A DNA stretch of 64,000 bases from PLanc-01 sp034678485 (GTDB lineage Bacteria; Planctomycetota; Phycisphaerae; Sedimentisphaerales; Anaerobacaceae): assembly GCA_034678485.1 (NCBI GenBank), contig JAXDBU010000128.1, forward strand, positions 1-64,000, given 5' to 3'. A program made the position numbers and the translations under genes. Below are positions 36,077 to 45,990 of the stretch, in pieces; position 1 is the stretch's first letter; each line of letters opens with the position of its first letter. A model generated the notes under the pieces. The model was given only the letters and a program-made list of their open reading frames with translations, ran no database searches and was not told the origin of the DNA.

Positions 36077-38590
36077 TTAGCGATCCGCACGCAACTCCAC
36101 CGTCCCGAGGTTCATCGTCTGGACGTTCGCACGCACGGTAAAACGCAGGTGACTGCGCAGATTTGCACCTTCACGCGTGGTGTAGCAGTGCAGCTCGTAT
36201 TCGCCCGGCGGAAGCCAAACCTTGATGGACGAATCCTGTAGGGTCCACCGAAGCACATTGACGATGATGCCATTGGGCGAATCGGACCGACGGACGGTGG
36301 TGCTGATGTGGGCCTGAATGGTCATGTTCTCGGCCTTCCTCTCCTCGGGCCACCTCAAGGCCGCATGAACGCGGCACGCAGGCACCATGACGATCTGCAG
36401 GGGAGAACCGAAGTCGTCTCCGCCGACGGCGCGCCACGCGACGAGTTGTCTGTCGCGATGGATGGCATATACGACCTGACGCGAATCCTGGGGCGCATCT
36501 CGACGGAAGAGTGGCTCGCCTGGAATGGAAAGCTGCCCGTGATCATCCGAGACCGGCAGGGCACGATCCCCGTGCGATTCGATCCGCGCGCCAGCGACAG
36601 GGGCCCCTTGCTCGTCCACCAGCCGCAAGTCAAGGTTCGAGCCTACCCTGTCCCAGAGTTCTCCCATCGGTCGAAGTCCGGTCAGGAGTCTCTCCAGCCG
36701 CTGCTGGAACTGCTCTGCGGTGACTCCCGAGCCCTCAGACACGAACACGTCTTGGGCCGACCAGCCCACGGCGGTTACCATGTGCCCGAGTTCACAGAGG
36801 TCCCTGGCGAGGTAGGCCAAGTTGGACTGTGACGTGGGGATGTTCACGGTCACGAGCGGCCTGAACTGCCCGTGCCAGTCCAATCCGTTTTGTCGGCGCA
36901 ACTCCTGAAGCCGACCGTCCGTGCGGACGTGGGCGCAGACCTCCAGCCGCTCGTCCTGTCCGGGCCACCGGCCCCGAGCGAGCATCGCGTACCAGCGGAT
37001 GTCCACCCCTTTGTGGCTGAGGTGCCCGAGACCAGTGATGGCGTAGGGGTGCTCTTCGATGGAGCCGTCCGCCTTCCGTTGCCACCAACTGGACAGGTCG
37101 AAACCCCCAAGGCCGATGTGGTCCAGGGGAGTGCCATCGTGGCCTGCCTTCCGGAGGTCTTCAAGCGATTGGGCCGTCGGTCGCACCGAGCAGGTGATGA
37201 ACAGGTAGTCGCCGCACTTGTGCAGCTCGTGTACCGCGAAGACCAACCCCAGGACCTCCGTGCTGGCGATGGCGTTCTCCGGGCGGTATCGAGTCTCCAG
37301 GACCTGGGCGGGTTCCACGATCCGGATGCCGCGTCGCTCGAACGTCTCCGGCGGCATCGGAATCTCAGTGGGTACATCGTAGTCGATCTCGACCAGTTCC
37401 ACCTGCCGCCACCGGCTCTCGATCGAGTCGTATTCCTCGTACCGTCTGAATCGCATGGCCTCGTCGATCCACATCAGCGACAGACTGTTGGGGTCCTGAC
37501 GCTCATAGCACTGCCACGAAGCCTCGTCGATGGTCTTGTCCCGCGAGACATTCCGCCGGGCGTCTTCGAGGTATCGCAGGGGCTCCACGAGTTCGCGAGG
37601 CAGCAACTCGCCCCGACTCTGTTTCTTGACGGCGTACTCGTTGCCTTCGACGTATTCGTAGCGGTTTCGCCCATCGTCGTACATTTCGATGAGTTGTTCG
37701 CCTCGTCGCCAGCGAATCTGCGTGCCGACCCCGTACGCGTGCCAGATCTCGGATTGCTGGACTGCTCGGCCGTCCAGGAACCCGTATCCAACGGCGTGAA
37801 TGCTCTTCGCCTGTCGAAGCACGCTGAGGACTTGAGCATAGACCGTGCCGCTCTGGAAGAAGGAGAGGATTGCCGCGATGCCCAGGATGGCCACGAGGCA
37901 ACTCGCGGCGCCGACCCGGATCGTGCGAGGAATCTCCAGCGTGAACAGCCTTGGGACCGGGACCCAGAGCAGACGGTTCGGGTGTTCCACGGTTGTCAAC
38001 TCGTCGGGCGGCCTTGTGAGCCCGCGACGCACCATGGCGGCAACGAGGAGAACTCCCAGGACGATCTGCCACGCCGTGACGAAACCCGAGGTTCTGCCGG
38101 TCAGGATCAGCCAGATGACGTTCCCGATGATCGCCGCGACCGCGCCGACAAGCACGGCGACCAGCAGCACACCCGGCCAGAAGACGAAGCGTGTGGAACC
38201 CTCCCTTGCCAGAAGGGGAATCCCGCGAGGCCGGGCTCCGGCATATTCTGGAAGCCTGCTCTTGAGCCGGCCGATGTGCGATTTGGCTTCCTCCAAGCGT
38301 CGGGCCAGGGCCCACGCGGGCGCCAGGATGACCAGCAATCCCACGATCACGGTCAGGCTGCTGGCCACGACGAAGGGGATGTCCAGGCGATCCCACAGGC
38401 CCTCCGCGAGGCAGACTCCCAACAGCAGCAGCGTCATCTCCCACAGGGGGACCTGGACCATCCAGCCCAGTCGGCGGGCTCGCTTCTGCTCCTCGGCCAA
38501 CAACGTCCGGAACCGGGTCAGTTCTCGTTCGGGGACATCGCTCGGATTGATCCCATCTTCCAGCAGCAGTCTGTCTCTCAGATCATTCAT
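36077..38590 (-). CDS. Large membrane partner of an ECF sigma factor
   Basis: This 837-residue protein of unknown family has a cytoplasmic N-terminus (1-43), then about five membrane helices (44-62, 71-97, 136-164, 172-187, 226-246) and a large exported region. After the last helix comes VYAQVLSVLRQAKSIHAVGYGFLDG, a motif paralleled in the partner protein at 44082-45890 (ITWADVLEKVNAL). The C-terminal 200 residues look beta-rich (LDLRLVDEQGAPVAGARIES) like a carboxypeptidase-regulatory fold. Its start overlaps the sigma-factor end by 8 bases, so translation is coupled. By position it is a candidate anti-sigma or sensor. No zinc-finger anti-sigma motif is present. Confidence 0.7.
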   Translation of the reverse strand: MNDLRDRLLLEDGINPSDVPERELTRFRTLLAEEQKRARRLGWMVQVPLWEMTLLLLGVCLAEGLWDRLDIPFVVASSLTVIVGLLVILAPAWALARRLEEAKSHIGRLKSRLPEYAGARPRGIPLLAREGSTRFVFWPGVLLVAVLVGAVAAIIGNVIWLILTGRTSGFVTAWQIVLGVLLVAAMVRRGLTRPPDELTTVEHPNRLLWVPVPRLFTLEIPRTIRVGAASCLVAILGIAAILSFFQSGTVYAQVLSVLRQAKSIHAVGYGFLDGRAVQQSEIWHAYGVGTQIRWRRGEQLIEMYDDGRNRYEYVEGNEYAVKKQSRGELLPRELVEPLRYLEDARRNVSRDKTIDEASWQCYERQDPNSLSLMWIDEAMRFRRYEEYDSIESRWRQVELVEIDYDVPTEIPMPPETFERRGIRIVEPAQVLETRYRPENAIASTEVLGLVFAVHELHKCGDYLFITCSVRPTAQSLEDLRKAGHDGTPLDHIGLGGFDLSSWWQRKADGSIEEHPYAITGLGHLSHKGVDIRWYAMLARGRWPGQDERLEVCAHVRTDGRLQELRRQNGLDWHGQFRPLVTVNIPTSQSNLAYLARDLCELGHMVTAVGWSAQDVFVSEGSGVTAEQFQQRLERLLTGLRPMGELWDRVGSNLDLRLVDEQGAPVAGARIESHGDRALPVSDDHGQLSIPGEPLFRRDAPQDSRQVVYAIHRDRQLVAWRAVGGDDFGSPLQIVMVPACRVHAALRWPEERKAENMTIQAHISTTVRRSDSPNGIIVNVLRWTLQDSSIKVWLPPGEYELHCYTTREGANLRSHLRFTVRANVQTMNLGTVELRADR

Positions 38591-39122
38591 GGCTCTTCTC
38601 CATCTGTCTTCGCAGAGCCTGTTTGGCGTAGTAGATGCGGGTCCTCACCGTGTTGGCGCGGATGCCCAGGATCTCGGCGATCTGCGTCTGGGGCAGCCCT
38701 TCCAGGAAGCACAGCGTCAGGACTTCGCGATGGTCGGGTTTGAGCCGGCCCAGCCCTCGGTGCAATTCGCCGATGTCCTCATTGCTGAACGTCGGTTCCG
38801 CGTCATCCGCGGGCAGTTCCAAATGCTCCTCTCCAAGCCCAACGAACGGGTCTCGGGCCCGGCCGTGACCGTAGACCTCGTTGCGGGCGATGCGGTACAA
38901 CCAGGCGACGAACGCCTGGGGATCTCTCAGCGAGCGGATTCCGCGCACGACCTTGACCCACACGTCCTGGAGCGTGTCGTCGATGTGGTCGCCGTTGCAG
39001 TCCAGACGGCGCAGGTAGTAGCGAAGCCGCGGCTGGAACTGCCGGAACACCTCCTCGAAAGCCGTGTATTCACCGCTCTGGCACCGCTGGACCAGCTCTT
39101 GCAGTGGATCCTCAGAACTCAT
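38583..39122 (-). CDS. ECF RNA polymerase sigma factor
   Basis: This 179-residue sigma-70 family protein contains region 2 (CQSGEYTAFEEVFRQFQPRLRYYLRR, then IDDTLQDVWVKVVRGI) and region 4 (LKPDHREVLTLCFLEGLPQTQIAEILGIRANTVRTRIYYAKQAL). The ATG at 39122, preceded by GAGG, gives the family length; a much longer frame reaching 39671 runs over the neighbouring gene and is an artefact. It is coupled to the large membrane protein at 36077-38590. Its targets are unknown; the GH172-like gene divergent from it is one candidate because of an ECF-like sequence at 39201-39225. Confidence 0.9.
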   Translation of the reverse strand: MSSEDPLQELVQRCQSGEYTAFEEVFRQFQPRLRYYLRRLDCNGDHIDDTLQDVWVKVVRGIRSLRDPQAFVAWLYRIARNEVYGHGRARDPFVGLGEEHLELPADDAEPTFSNEDIGELHRGLGRLKPDHREVLTLCFLEGLPQTQIAEILGIRANTVRTRIYYAKQALRRQMEKSHE

Positions 39123-39279
39123 CCCATATCCTCGATATCGACGAAAGATATCTTCCGTCATGTAGGATGGCGTTCTCCACGCGATGTTCAAGAAAATGTG
39201 GGAACGACGACCGTTTTGGGGTATCCTCTGACGCGAAGAACGATGGTGTGTGCATACGAATAAGTATAAGGGAGATCCT

Positions 39280-41394
39280 ATGTGTCGCACGGTGCAACGA
39301 GTTGGGTTGATGTGTCTGGTTCTATTCATCGGGTCGTCCGTGGTCCTGGGCGGCTCTCGGGCGGGCAAGGCGACGATCACAACCGGTTCGCTCTTTGAGG
39401 AAATGGTGGATATGGCCGGTCTGGCGAGGTTCCCCGACCCCGCGTTTCGGACGGTCCAGTTCTCTTCATACGACCATCGGAGCACACTGCCTGGCGGGCC
39501 GAACTGGTTCGCCAATGCCGACGGGTTCGGCGGCGAACCCATCCCGAACTTCGAGAAGGTGCTCAAAGCCCCGGATGCCGACGGCGTCGGCGAGTACCTC
39601 GTTGCGGATGTCGACGGGCCGGGAGCCATCGTTCGTCTGTGGACCGCCGCCATCTCCGGCAGTGTCCGCATGTACCTCGACGGCTCTGAAACCCCGATCT
39701 ACGAAGGCAGTGCGGACGATTTCTTCCGCCGGCCCTACGACCGCTTCGCCCAGATCGGGGAAATCGACAAGGACCGGTTCCATCGGACGGTTTACCAACG
39801 GGACGCCTCGTATGCCCCGATCCCCTTCGCCAAACACCTCCGCGTCGTGTGGATCGGCAACACGAAGGAGATTCACTTCTACCATCTCCAGGTCCGCCTG
39901 TATGACAAGAAGGCATCCGTCGTTACCTTCCGGCCCGAGGACATTCACGACTACCGCCAGACGATCGACGAGGTGAGCCTGATCCTCTCCGATCCGGACA
40001 AGAACTCTCCGCTGCCCTCGCAACAGCCGGCGAAGTCCTTTGATTTGGATCTTAAGGCGTCGGGCGGCGGTGTTCTGGCTCAGTTGACCGGTCCGGCGGC
40101 CGTCGGACAATTGCGCCTGCAACTGACCGCGGACGACATGGACAAGGCCCTCCGACAGACGCTGCTGATTATCACGTGCGAGGACTATCCATGGGGACAG
40201 GTGCAGTCGCCGGTAGGGGATTTCTTCGGGGCCGCTCCCGGCGTCAATCCCTACCAGTCGCTGCCCTTCACGGTGCAGCCGGACGGCACGATGATCTGCC
40301 GATTCGTCATGCCCTTCGAGAAGTCCTGCAGGATCGAGCTGTACAACTTCGGCGACCAGCAGGTCAGCGCGAAGGGCTCGGTACAGCCGATCCCGTTCGC
40401 CTGGGACGACCGGGCCATGCACTTCCGCGCCCGATGGCGGGCAGATCACAAGTTGATCGCGTCGAATCGAGGGGTGCAGGACCTGCCGTTTCTGCTGGCT
40501 CGCGGCAAAGGAGTCTACGTCGGCACCGGTGTGTATCTGATGAACCCCTGCCCGGTGCCCACGCCCAATGGGAACTGGTGGGGCGAGGGGGACGAGAAGG
40601 TGTTCGTGGATCGAGAGACGACGCCCTCGACGTTCGGCACGGGCTCCGAGGACTACTTCAACTACTCGTGGTCCTCGCCGGACATCTTCGCTTATCCCTA
40701 CTGCGGCCAGCCTCGCAACGACGGGCCGGGCAATCGCGGTTTCGTCACGAACTACCGCTGGCACGTGCTCGATGCGATCCCGTTCCAGGAGGGTATCGGA
40801 TTCTACATGGAGCTGTACAGCCACGAGCGAACGCCAGGCCTGTCTTATGCCCGCATCGGATACCATTACGCCCGTCCCGGCTTGACCGACGATCATCAGA
40901 TCCTCATATCCGACGACCTTCAACTCCCGGTCCTGCCCGAGTGGCAACCCGCCGCGCGAAGAGGAGCGGCGAACTCCGAGTTCTTCGCGGCGGAGGACGT
41001 GGTGATCGATGCCGCGGCCACCCGGTCTGACAGTGCCCCCATCTGGGCCGGCGGCGAGCTCCTGGTCTGGACGCCGACCAAGCAGGGGGATCGCAAGAGC
41101 TTCAAGATCCCCGTCCGCGCCGCGGGCAAGAAACAGATCCATGTAGTGTTTGCCATGACCGCGCGGGCCGGGCGGGTGAGATTCCGCCTGGACGACCAGC
41201 CGCTGCTGCTGGCGGACAAGGCCGACATCTTGGATCTGCACTGTCTGTACAGGACCCTGCTGCGCAGCATGGATCTCGTGCCGGGGGAACTGACCGCGGG
41301 CGACCATACCTTGACTATCCAATTCGTGGACGCCCCTGAGGGGGTCGCTCATCCGGAGATCGGCATCGACTTCATTTGGGTCCAGCAGAGGTAG
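39280..41394 (+). CDS. DUF2961/GH172-family secreted glycoside-acting protein
   Basis: This 704-residue protein has a signal peptide (GLMCLVLFIGSSVVLGGS) followed by a DUF2961 jelly-roll domain (about 30-400) and a C-terminal beta-sandwich. Diagnostic stretches are DGPGAIVRLWTA, TPSTFGTGSEDYFNYSWSSPDIF, NYRWHVLDAIPFQ and FYMELYSHERT. The family was assigned to GH172, whose founding members act on difructose and alpha-D-fructofuranosides or arabinofuranosides; the substrate here is not known. AGGGAG precedes the ATG at 39280, so an upstream GTG at 39250 is rejected. It diverges from the sigma gene and runs into ahbD with a 20-base gap. Confidence 0.88.
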   Translation: MCRTVQRVGLMCLVLFIGSSVVLGGSRAGKATITTGSLFEEMVDMAGLARFPDPAFRTVQFSSYDHRSTLPGGPNWFANADGFGGEPIPNFEKVLKAPDADGVGEYLVADVDGPGAIVRLWTAAISGSVRMYLDGSETPIYEGSADDFFRRPYDRFAQIGEIDKDRFHRTVYQRDASYAPIPFAKHLRVVWIGNTKEIHFYHLQVRLYDKKASVVTFRPEDIHDYRQTIDEVSLILSDPDKNSPLPSQQPAKSFDLDLKASGGGVLAQLTGPAAVGQLRLQLTADDMDKALRQTLLIITCEDYPWGQVQSPVGDFFGAAPGVNPYQSLPFTVQPDGTMICRFVMPFEKSCRIELYNFGDQQVSAKGSVQPIPFAWDDRAMHFRARWRADHKLIASNRGVQDLPFLLARGKGVYVGTGVYLMNPCPVPTPNGNWWGEGDEKVFVDRETTPSTFGTGSEDYFNYSWSSPDIFAYPYCGQPRNDGPGNRGFVTNYRWHVLDAIPFQEGIGFYMELYSHERTPGLSYARIGYHYARPGLTDDHQILISDDLQLPVLPEWQPAARRGAANSEFFAAEDVVIDAAATRSDSAPIWAGGELLVWTPTKQGDRKSFKIPVRAAGKKQIHVVFAMTARAGRVRFRLDDQPLLLADKADILDLHCLYRTLLRSMDLVPGELTAGDHTLTIQFVDAPEGVAHPEIGIDFIWVQQR

Positions 41395-41414
41395 GAGACC
41401 CAGTCGCCGCGACT

Positions 41415-42491
41415 ATGGCACTCGAACAGGACAGAAGACCCCGCCTGCTGGCGCTGGAGGTGACCCGCAGATGCCGATTTAATTGCCGGCACTGTCGTGC
41501 AGACGCCGACCGCTCGGCTCGCGCGGACGAACTGAACACCGAGCAATGGACGAGAATCCTCGATTCCATCGCGGCCTATGAGAAATGCGTCATCATCCTC
41601 ACCGGCGGCGAGCCCATGGAGCGCGCGGACATCTACGACTTGATCCGTCATGGGCGGGGTTTGGGCCTGCGGATGGTGATGGCTACCTGCGGCTACGCCA
41701 TCGACGACCAATCGCTCTCGCTCCTGCGCGATGCGGGCGTGATGGCCCTGTCCTTTTCGCTCGACGGCGCGACAGCCGAGACACACGACGCCTTCCGGCG
41801 GGCGCCGGGGGCGTTCGACACCGTTGTGCGAGCCGCCGACTCCGCCCGTCGGGCGGACATGCGATTCCAGATCAATACGACGATCACGCGCAGCAATCTG
41901 GCGGAGGTTCCTGCGATTGCGGAACTGGCCCGCCGGCTGGGGGCAACCTGCTGGAACCCGTTCATCCTCGTGCCGACCGGGCGGGGCGAAGAGATTGCCG
42001 ACGAGATTCTCGAACCACAGCAATACGCGAAGCTGCTCGCCGATCTGCTGACGATCAGGTCGCAGCTGCCGATCGAGCTGCGCGTGACGTGCGGGCCGCA
42101 ATACGCGAGGCTCTTTCGCGAGGCAGAGACTCGTCGTGCGTCATGCGTCGTGCGGGATGCGGGGCGCGACAGTCCGCGTGCGATGCGGCCGACCGGCTGC
42201 ATGGGCGGCCGGGGGTTTGGGTTCATCAGCTACCGCGCCGACGTCCAGACCTGTGGCTTTCTCAATATCTCCGCGGGCAATCTCGTGGAGAACGGATACG
42301 ATTTCGCCAAAGTCTGGGACGAATCGCGATTCCTCAACGAGATTCGGGATTTGCCGTCCTACAAGGGCAATTGTGGCGAGTGTGCGTACCTAAGGGTTTG
42401 CGGAGGTTGCCGGGCCCGCGCCTATGCCATGACCGGAGATTATCGGGCCGGCGATCCGATTTGCTGGTACGAGCCGAGGGCTGCGCAGTGA
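41415..42491 (+). CDS. ahbD: AhbD-like radical SAM heme b synthase
   Basis: This 358-residue radical SAM enzyme resembles AhbD, which converts two propionates of Fe-coproporphyrin III into vinyls, the last step of siroheme-dependent heme synthesis. The SAM cluster ligands are C20, C24 and C27 in EVTRRCRFNCRHC, followed by ILTGGEPMERADIYDLIRHG. A C-terminal SPASM region carries auxiliary-cluster cysteines (CGECAYLRVCGGCRARAY). Radical SAM peptide-modifying relatives are an alternative, but the adjacent fused siroheme decarboxylase decides the call. The ATG at 41415 gives the family start; an upstream TTG extends into the GH172-like gene. Its stop overlaps the next start (GTGA). Confidence 0.82.
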   Translation: MALEQDRRPRLLALEVTRRCRFNCRHCRADADRSARADELNTEQWTRILDSIAAYEKCVIILTGGEPMERADIYDLIRHGRGLGLRMVMATCGYAIDDQSLSLLRDAGVMALSFSLDGATAETHDAFRRAPGAFDTVVRAADSARRADMRFQINTTITRSNLAEVPAIAELARRLGATCWNPFILVPTGRGEEIADEILEPQQYAKLLADLLTIRSQLPIELRVTCGPQYARLFREAETRRASCVVRDAGRDSPRAMRPTGCMGGRGFGFISYRADVQTCGFLNISAGNLVENGYDFAKVWDESRFLNEIRDLPSYKGNCGECAYLRVCGGCRARAYAMTGDYRAGDPICWYEPRAAQ

Positions 42492-43465
42492 GCGTCTCGC
42501 TGACCGATTTCCAGAAACGGTTGTGCAATCTCCTGCAAGAGGGCCTGCCTCTGTGCGCCGAGCCGTTCGCCGAGGTCGCCAGACTGCTCGATAGCACCGA
42601 GGCCGAGGTGCTGCGGCAGACCCGCGCGTTGAAGCAGTCCGGCATCATTCGCCGACTCTCGGTCTCGCTCAATCACCGGGCACTGGGCATGGCTAGTACG
42701 CTGGTGGCTGCCCACGTCCCGGCGGACGAACTCGACCGGGTCGGCATGGCGGTCAACGCACTGGCCGGCGTGTCGCACAACTACCTGCGGGAGCACCACT
42801 ACAATCTCTGGTTCACGCTTCAGGCCCGGTCGCCCGGCCGGATCGATGATACCCTGAATGACCTCCGGGGACGATTCGGCATCGAGTTTCACAGTCTGCC
42901 GGTCACACAGATCTTCAAACTCGACGTCCGCTTCGACCTTGAGGACGACGATGTTCTCACGCACGAGGTGTACGATGTCCCGGGCACAGAGTGCGTGCCC
43001 CTGCGAGCCGAGCACAGGCGAGTGCTTGATGGATTGCAGGGAGGGATCGAGGTGACATCACGCCCGTTCGATACCTTGCTCGGTGGAACGGCGTCCCGCG
43101 AGGACGTAGTGGCGCTTTTGGTCGAATTGAAGACCCTCGGCGTGCTCCGCCGGATCGCGGCGGTCCTGGATCATCGCAGACTCGGCTATACGACGAACGT
43201 TATGCTTGCAGTCGAGGTGCCGCCTGAATCCCTCGCCGAAACAGGGCAGCGCCTCGCGAGATTCCGGGCGGCGAGCCACTGCTATGGCCGGCGGACTTTC
43301 GAAGGCTGGCCCTACAATCTCTTTGCCATGCTGCACGCCCGCTCCAAGACCACAATCGAGCGAATGGTTCGCGAGTTCACAGCGGCCGCCGAGGTTCGCT
43401 CCTACTGCCTGCTGCCCACCACGGCGGAGCTGAAGAAACAGCCCGTCCATCACAAGTTTCTCTGA
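42488..43465 (+). CDS. ahbAB: Fused siroheme decarboxylase AhbA-AhbB
   Basis: This 325-residue protein has two successive Lrp/AsnC-like modules. The first (about 1-160) has a winged helix (EVLRQTRALKQSGIIRRLSVSLNHRALG) and an effector domain with VSHNYLREHHYNLWFTL. The second (about 170-325) has LLVELKTLGVLRRIAAVLDHRRLG and SHCYGRRTFEGWPYNLFAMLHA. These match AhbA and AhbB, which together decarboxylate siroheme to didecarboxysiroheme in anaerobes, here in a single chain, as nirDL does in some denitrifiers. GTG at 42488 overlaps the ahbD stop by four bases, and the frame is the only one with family similarity. No DNA-binding function is implied. Confidence 0.85.
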   Translation: MSVSLTDFQKRLCNLLQEGLPLCAEPFAEVARLLDSTEAEVLRQTRALKQSGIIRRLSVSLNHRALGMASTLVAAHVPADELDRVGMAVNALAGVSHNYLREHHYNLWFTLQARSPGRIDDTLNDLRGRFGIEFHSLPVTQIFKLDVRFDLEDDDVLTHEVYDVPGTECVPLRAEHRRVLDGLQGGIEVTSRPFDTLLGGTASREDVVALLVELKTLGVLRRIAAVLDHRRLGYTTNVMLAVEVPPESLAETGQRLARFRAASHCYGRRTFEGWPYNLFAMLHARSKTTIERMVREFTAAAEVRSYCLLPTTAELKKQPVHHKFL

Positions 43466-43504
43466 CTTTAGAGTAGAATCGTCCCGGCATTCGTCTATAG
43501 GCGG

Positions 43505-43516
43505 TTGAACGTTCAA
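43505..43516. promoter_or_regulatory. Perfect 12-bp palindrome upstream of the second sigma operon
   Basis: TTGAACGTTCAA lies 20 bases before the ATG at 43537 and 39 after the ahbAB stop. Position and symmetry suggest an operator for the sigma operon. I could not place a convincing -35/-10 pair around it. Confidence 0.4.
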
Positions 43517-43536
43517 CGACGATCGGCAGGACGACA

Positions 43537-44085
43537 ATGCTCGCATCGGAAGATCGGTTCTTGCTCAAGCAACTCAGACACGGCGGCCGGGACGCCCTGC
43601 GTCGGATCTACGAGAAGTACAGGCGCGAGGTGTTCACCATCGCCGTGTCGCTGCTCGGCAACAAGGACCTGGCGGAGGATTGCCTCCAGGACGTGTTCGT
43701 TCGCCTGGCGGAATCGGCCGACCAGGTTCGAGTCGCGAGCAATCTGAAAGCCTATCTGGCCAGTTGCACAGTGAACAAGGCGAGGGACCACGTTCGCCGC
43801 GAGGCGAAACGCGTCGGGTGTCCGCTTGAGGAACTCGATTGCCGAGCAGCGGTGTCAAGTCCTCTGGATAGACTGGTTAACGACGAGCAGACAGCGGCTC
43901 TCCTGGAGGCCGTCGGGCGATTGCCGTGTGAGCAGCGGGAAGTCTTTGTCCTGCACGCCCAGGCCGGTCTGGCGTTCCGAGAGATCGCGACAATCCAGGA
44001 CACGCCGCTACGCACAATACACAGTCGATATCGATACGCTGTCGAGAAGCTGCGCGGGCTTCCTCAGGAAGGAACAGAACCATGA
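43537..44085 (+). CDS. ECF RNA polymerase sigma factor
   Basis: This 182-residue sigma factor shows region 2 (HGGRDALRRIYEKYRREVFTIAVSLLGN, then AEDCLQDVFVRLAES) and region 4 (AVGRLPCEQREVFVLHAQAGLAFREIATIQDTPLRTIHSRYRYAVEKL). The partner gene begins inside its stop codon (ATGA at 44082-44085), so it is translationally coupled. Sequence similarity to the sigma factor at 38583 is limited to family motifs, so these are separate systems rather than a recent duplication. No regulon is known. Confidence 0.9.
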   Translation: MLASEDRFLLKQLRHGGRDALRRIYEKYRREVFTIAVSLLGNKDLAEDCLQDVFVRLAESADQVRVASNLKAYLASCTVNKARDHVRREAKRVGCPLEELDCRAAVSSPLDRLVNDEQTAALLEAVGRLPCEQREVFVLHAQAGLAFREIATIQDTPLRTIHSRYRYAVEKLRGLPQEGTEP

Positions 44086-45890
44086 AGACGCCGAAAGAGA
44101 TTGAGTCGCTGGCCGAGAGAGTGCGATTTGAGCCGGACGCATCAGTGGATGAACGCGTCCTTTCTGCGGCACAAGCGGCGTTAAACGACCGAATGGAAAC
44201 CGCACGCGTCGGCGAGACGCGTCTGAAAGGGAGATGGATCATGAGAACCCCCATCGCCAAGTTGGCGATTGCCGCGACAGTCCTTGTCGCGGCTTGGCTC
44301 GGCACGCACTTGTTCCACGGGACCTCTGGCATCACGTGGGCGGACGTGCTGGAAAAGGTGAACGCCCTCGACACCTGCACCTTTCGAACCCGCTTGGTCG
44401 AAACCACCGGCCCTCGGCCCGACGGTTTTGAATTCACCACCGAGCGGGAATCCAGAGTCTGCCGGTCGGAAGCGAATGGATCTTTCACGGAGAACTACGA
44501 GGACGGCGGACTTGTCACTCGTGAGTACTGCCTCCTTCAGGACCGACAGGGCCTCACGTTCACGGTCCAGGACAAGACCTGCCGCCGGAGCGCGCTCGAC
44601 GAAAAGGCCATCGGTGAGTTCGACTATTACAGCCCCAGACGCCTCGTGGTGCAGATTCTCCGGGGGGACTATACCGAAATCGGAGAGGAAATCATCGAGG
44701 GCAGGCCGGTGATAGGCGTCGAGTTGCGAGATCCGAATGTGTTCGTCGATGAAGAGCATCCGATGCCGCCGATGGATGACTTCTTCGTCCGGGCCTGGGT
44801 GCGACCGCAGACCCTGCGGCCGGTATGGGTGGAGATGAGTGCTGTGCCCAAGGGCTCTTCATCGCGTATGACGATGGTCTGGGATCAGTTCCAGTGGGGC
44901 ATGCCTCTGGAGGTGAGTCTGTTTCATCCGGAGATTCCGGCCGATTATCAGGTCGTGGATGACGTTCCTCGCGATTACCCGGCGGCGCCGGACCCGACTC
45001 CGGAGACCGAGGCGGAAAAGGCGTTCGTGCAGAACAGTATTGCCGAGCCCTATCTCAGTGACTTCGACCATCTGTCCCTGCCGGACGTGAACGATCTGTC
45101 GCTGCTCGGCATTGATCCGCAGGTTGCCAGACCACCGGTCCGGCTGCTGGGCGATGCCAAGATCCGTGTCGTTCACGATGTCTGTGTCGTGAGATGGCCG
45201 GGCTATGAGCAGGTGCGGTCGCAACTGCTCGCGGAACTCCAGACCAAGCTCGACATCGATGCCATGGACGTGAACAGTCTGGTGACGACCGGGATTGCAC
45301 TGCGCAATCGATTTTGGGGGAGGGGCGGATGCCTGTCGGAGACCGGGTATCCCTATATCTACGCTGCCCGGCTCCTGGACGAGATCGCGCATGAGAAAGC
45401 TCCCGAGAACTCGGCAGTCATTGACCAGCTTCTCGAATCGATCATGGCGTATGAGGTGCTGTATTACTGGAAGGACCCGGCGCCCGAAACGCCGGAGAGC
45501 AATGCTATCTATGACGAATTGATAGTGGACCTGCGCCGCGCACAGCATGACCTGCTGAAGGCGAAAGTGAGCCAAGGCTACGTGCCCACCTGGAAGGATT
45601 TCGTTCGATCCTGTGATTTCGCCTACCTTTGTAGCCGAACGGATCCTGCATCAGCCCTGGAGGTGACACGTTTGCTCGTTGAGCAGACTCCGAAGGCCGG
45701 CTGGACCTACTATCTTGACAGGTTGCAGCGAGGCGAGCAGGGGCTTGCCGCATCGCCGGTGACGTTCGTCGGAGGCATCTCGGAAGTCCAACTCGACCAA
45801 TATGCACGTCGCCTGTGGTCCTTCCAGGGACCGCGGGAGTTCAGAGAGAGCCGTGTCCCGACGCACCTGAAGGATCTCAAGAACCGGTAG
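44082..45890 (+). CDS. Membrane partner of the second ECF sigma factor
   Basis: This 602-residue single-pass protein has a cytoplasmic N-terminus of about 55 residues (KTPKEIESLAERVRFEPDASVDERVLSAAQAAL), one membrane helix (about 58-75, KLAIAATVLVAAWLGTHLF) and a large exported part. The juxtamembrane sequence GITWADVLEKVNAL resembles the region just after the last helix of the protein at 36077-38590. The cytoplasmic part is the natural contact for the cotranslated sigma factor, so an anti-sigma role is likely, although no zinc-binding anti-sigma motif is present. The exported region has a beta-rich front half and a helical back half without recognised domains. Starts with an ATGA overlap. 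Confidence 0.72.
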   Translation: MKTPKEIESLAERVRFEPDASVDERVLSAAQAALNDRMETARVGETRLKGRWIMRTPIAKLAIAATVLVAAWLGTHLFHGTSGITWADVLEKVNALDTCTFRTRLVETTGPRPDGFEFTTERESRVCRSEANGSFTENYEDGGLVTREYCLLQDRQGLTFTVQDKTCRRSALDEKAIGEFDYYSPRRLVVQILRGDYTEIGEEIIEGRPVIGVELRDPNVFVDEEHPMPPMDDFFVRAWVRPQTLRPVWVEMSAVPKGSSSRMTMVWDQFQWGMPLEVSLFHPEIPADYQVVDDVPRDYPAAPDPTPETEAEKAFVQNSIAEPYLSDFDHLSLPDVNDLSLLGIDPQVARPPVRLLGDAKIRVVHDVCVVRWPGYEQVRSQLLAELQTKLDIDAMDVNSLVTTGIALRNRFWGRGGCLSETGYPYIYAARLLDEIAHEKAPENSAVIDQLLESIMAYEVLYYWKDPAPETPESNAIYDELIVDLRRAQHDLLKAKVSQGYVPTWKDFVRSCDFAYLCSRTDPASALEVTRLLVEQTPKAGWTYYLDRLQRGEQGLAASPVTFVGGISEVQLDQYARRLWSFQGPREFRESRVPTHLKDLKNR

Positions 45891-45936
45891 AAAGCTCTCC
45901 TGCTCCGCGTGAATCGGTGTGAGCGCAAAAGAAACA

Positions 45937-45959
45937 GGGCGGTCTGTGGAAGGCCGCCC
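45937..45959. terminator. Bidirectional terminator between convergent genes
   Basis: GGGCGGTCT pairs with AGGCCGCCC around GTGGA, with one G-T pair. On the minus strand the hairpin is followed by CTGTTTCTTTTGC, a fair T-tract, so termination of the DUF1080 gene is the better supported direction. On the plus strand it follows the stop at 45890. Confidence 0.6.
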
Positions 45960-45990
45960 CGTGTGTTCTGACGACAGGTGATGGCTTCGA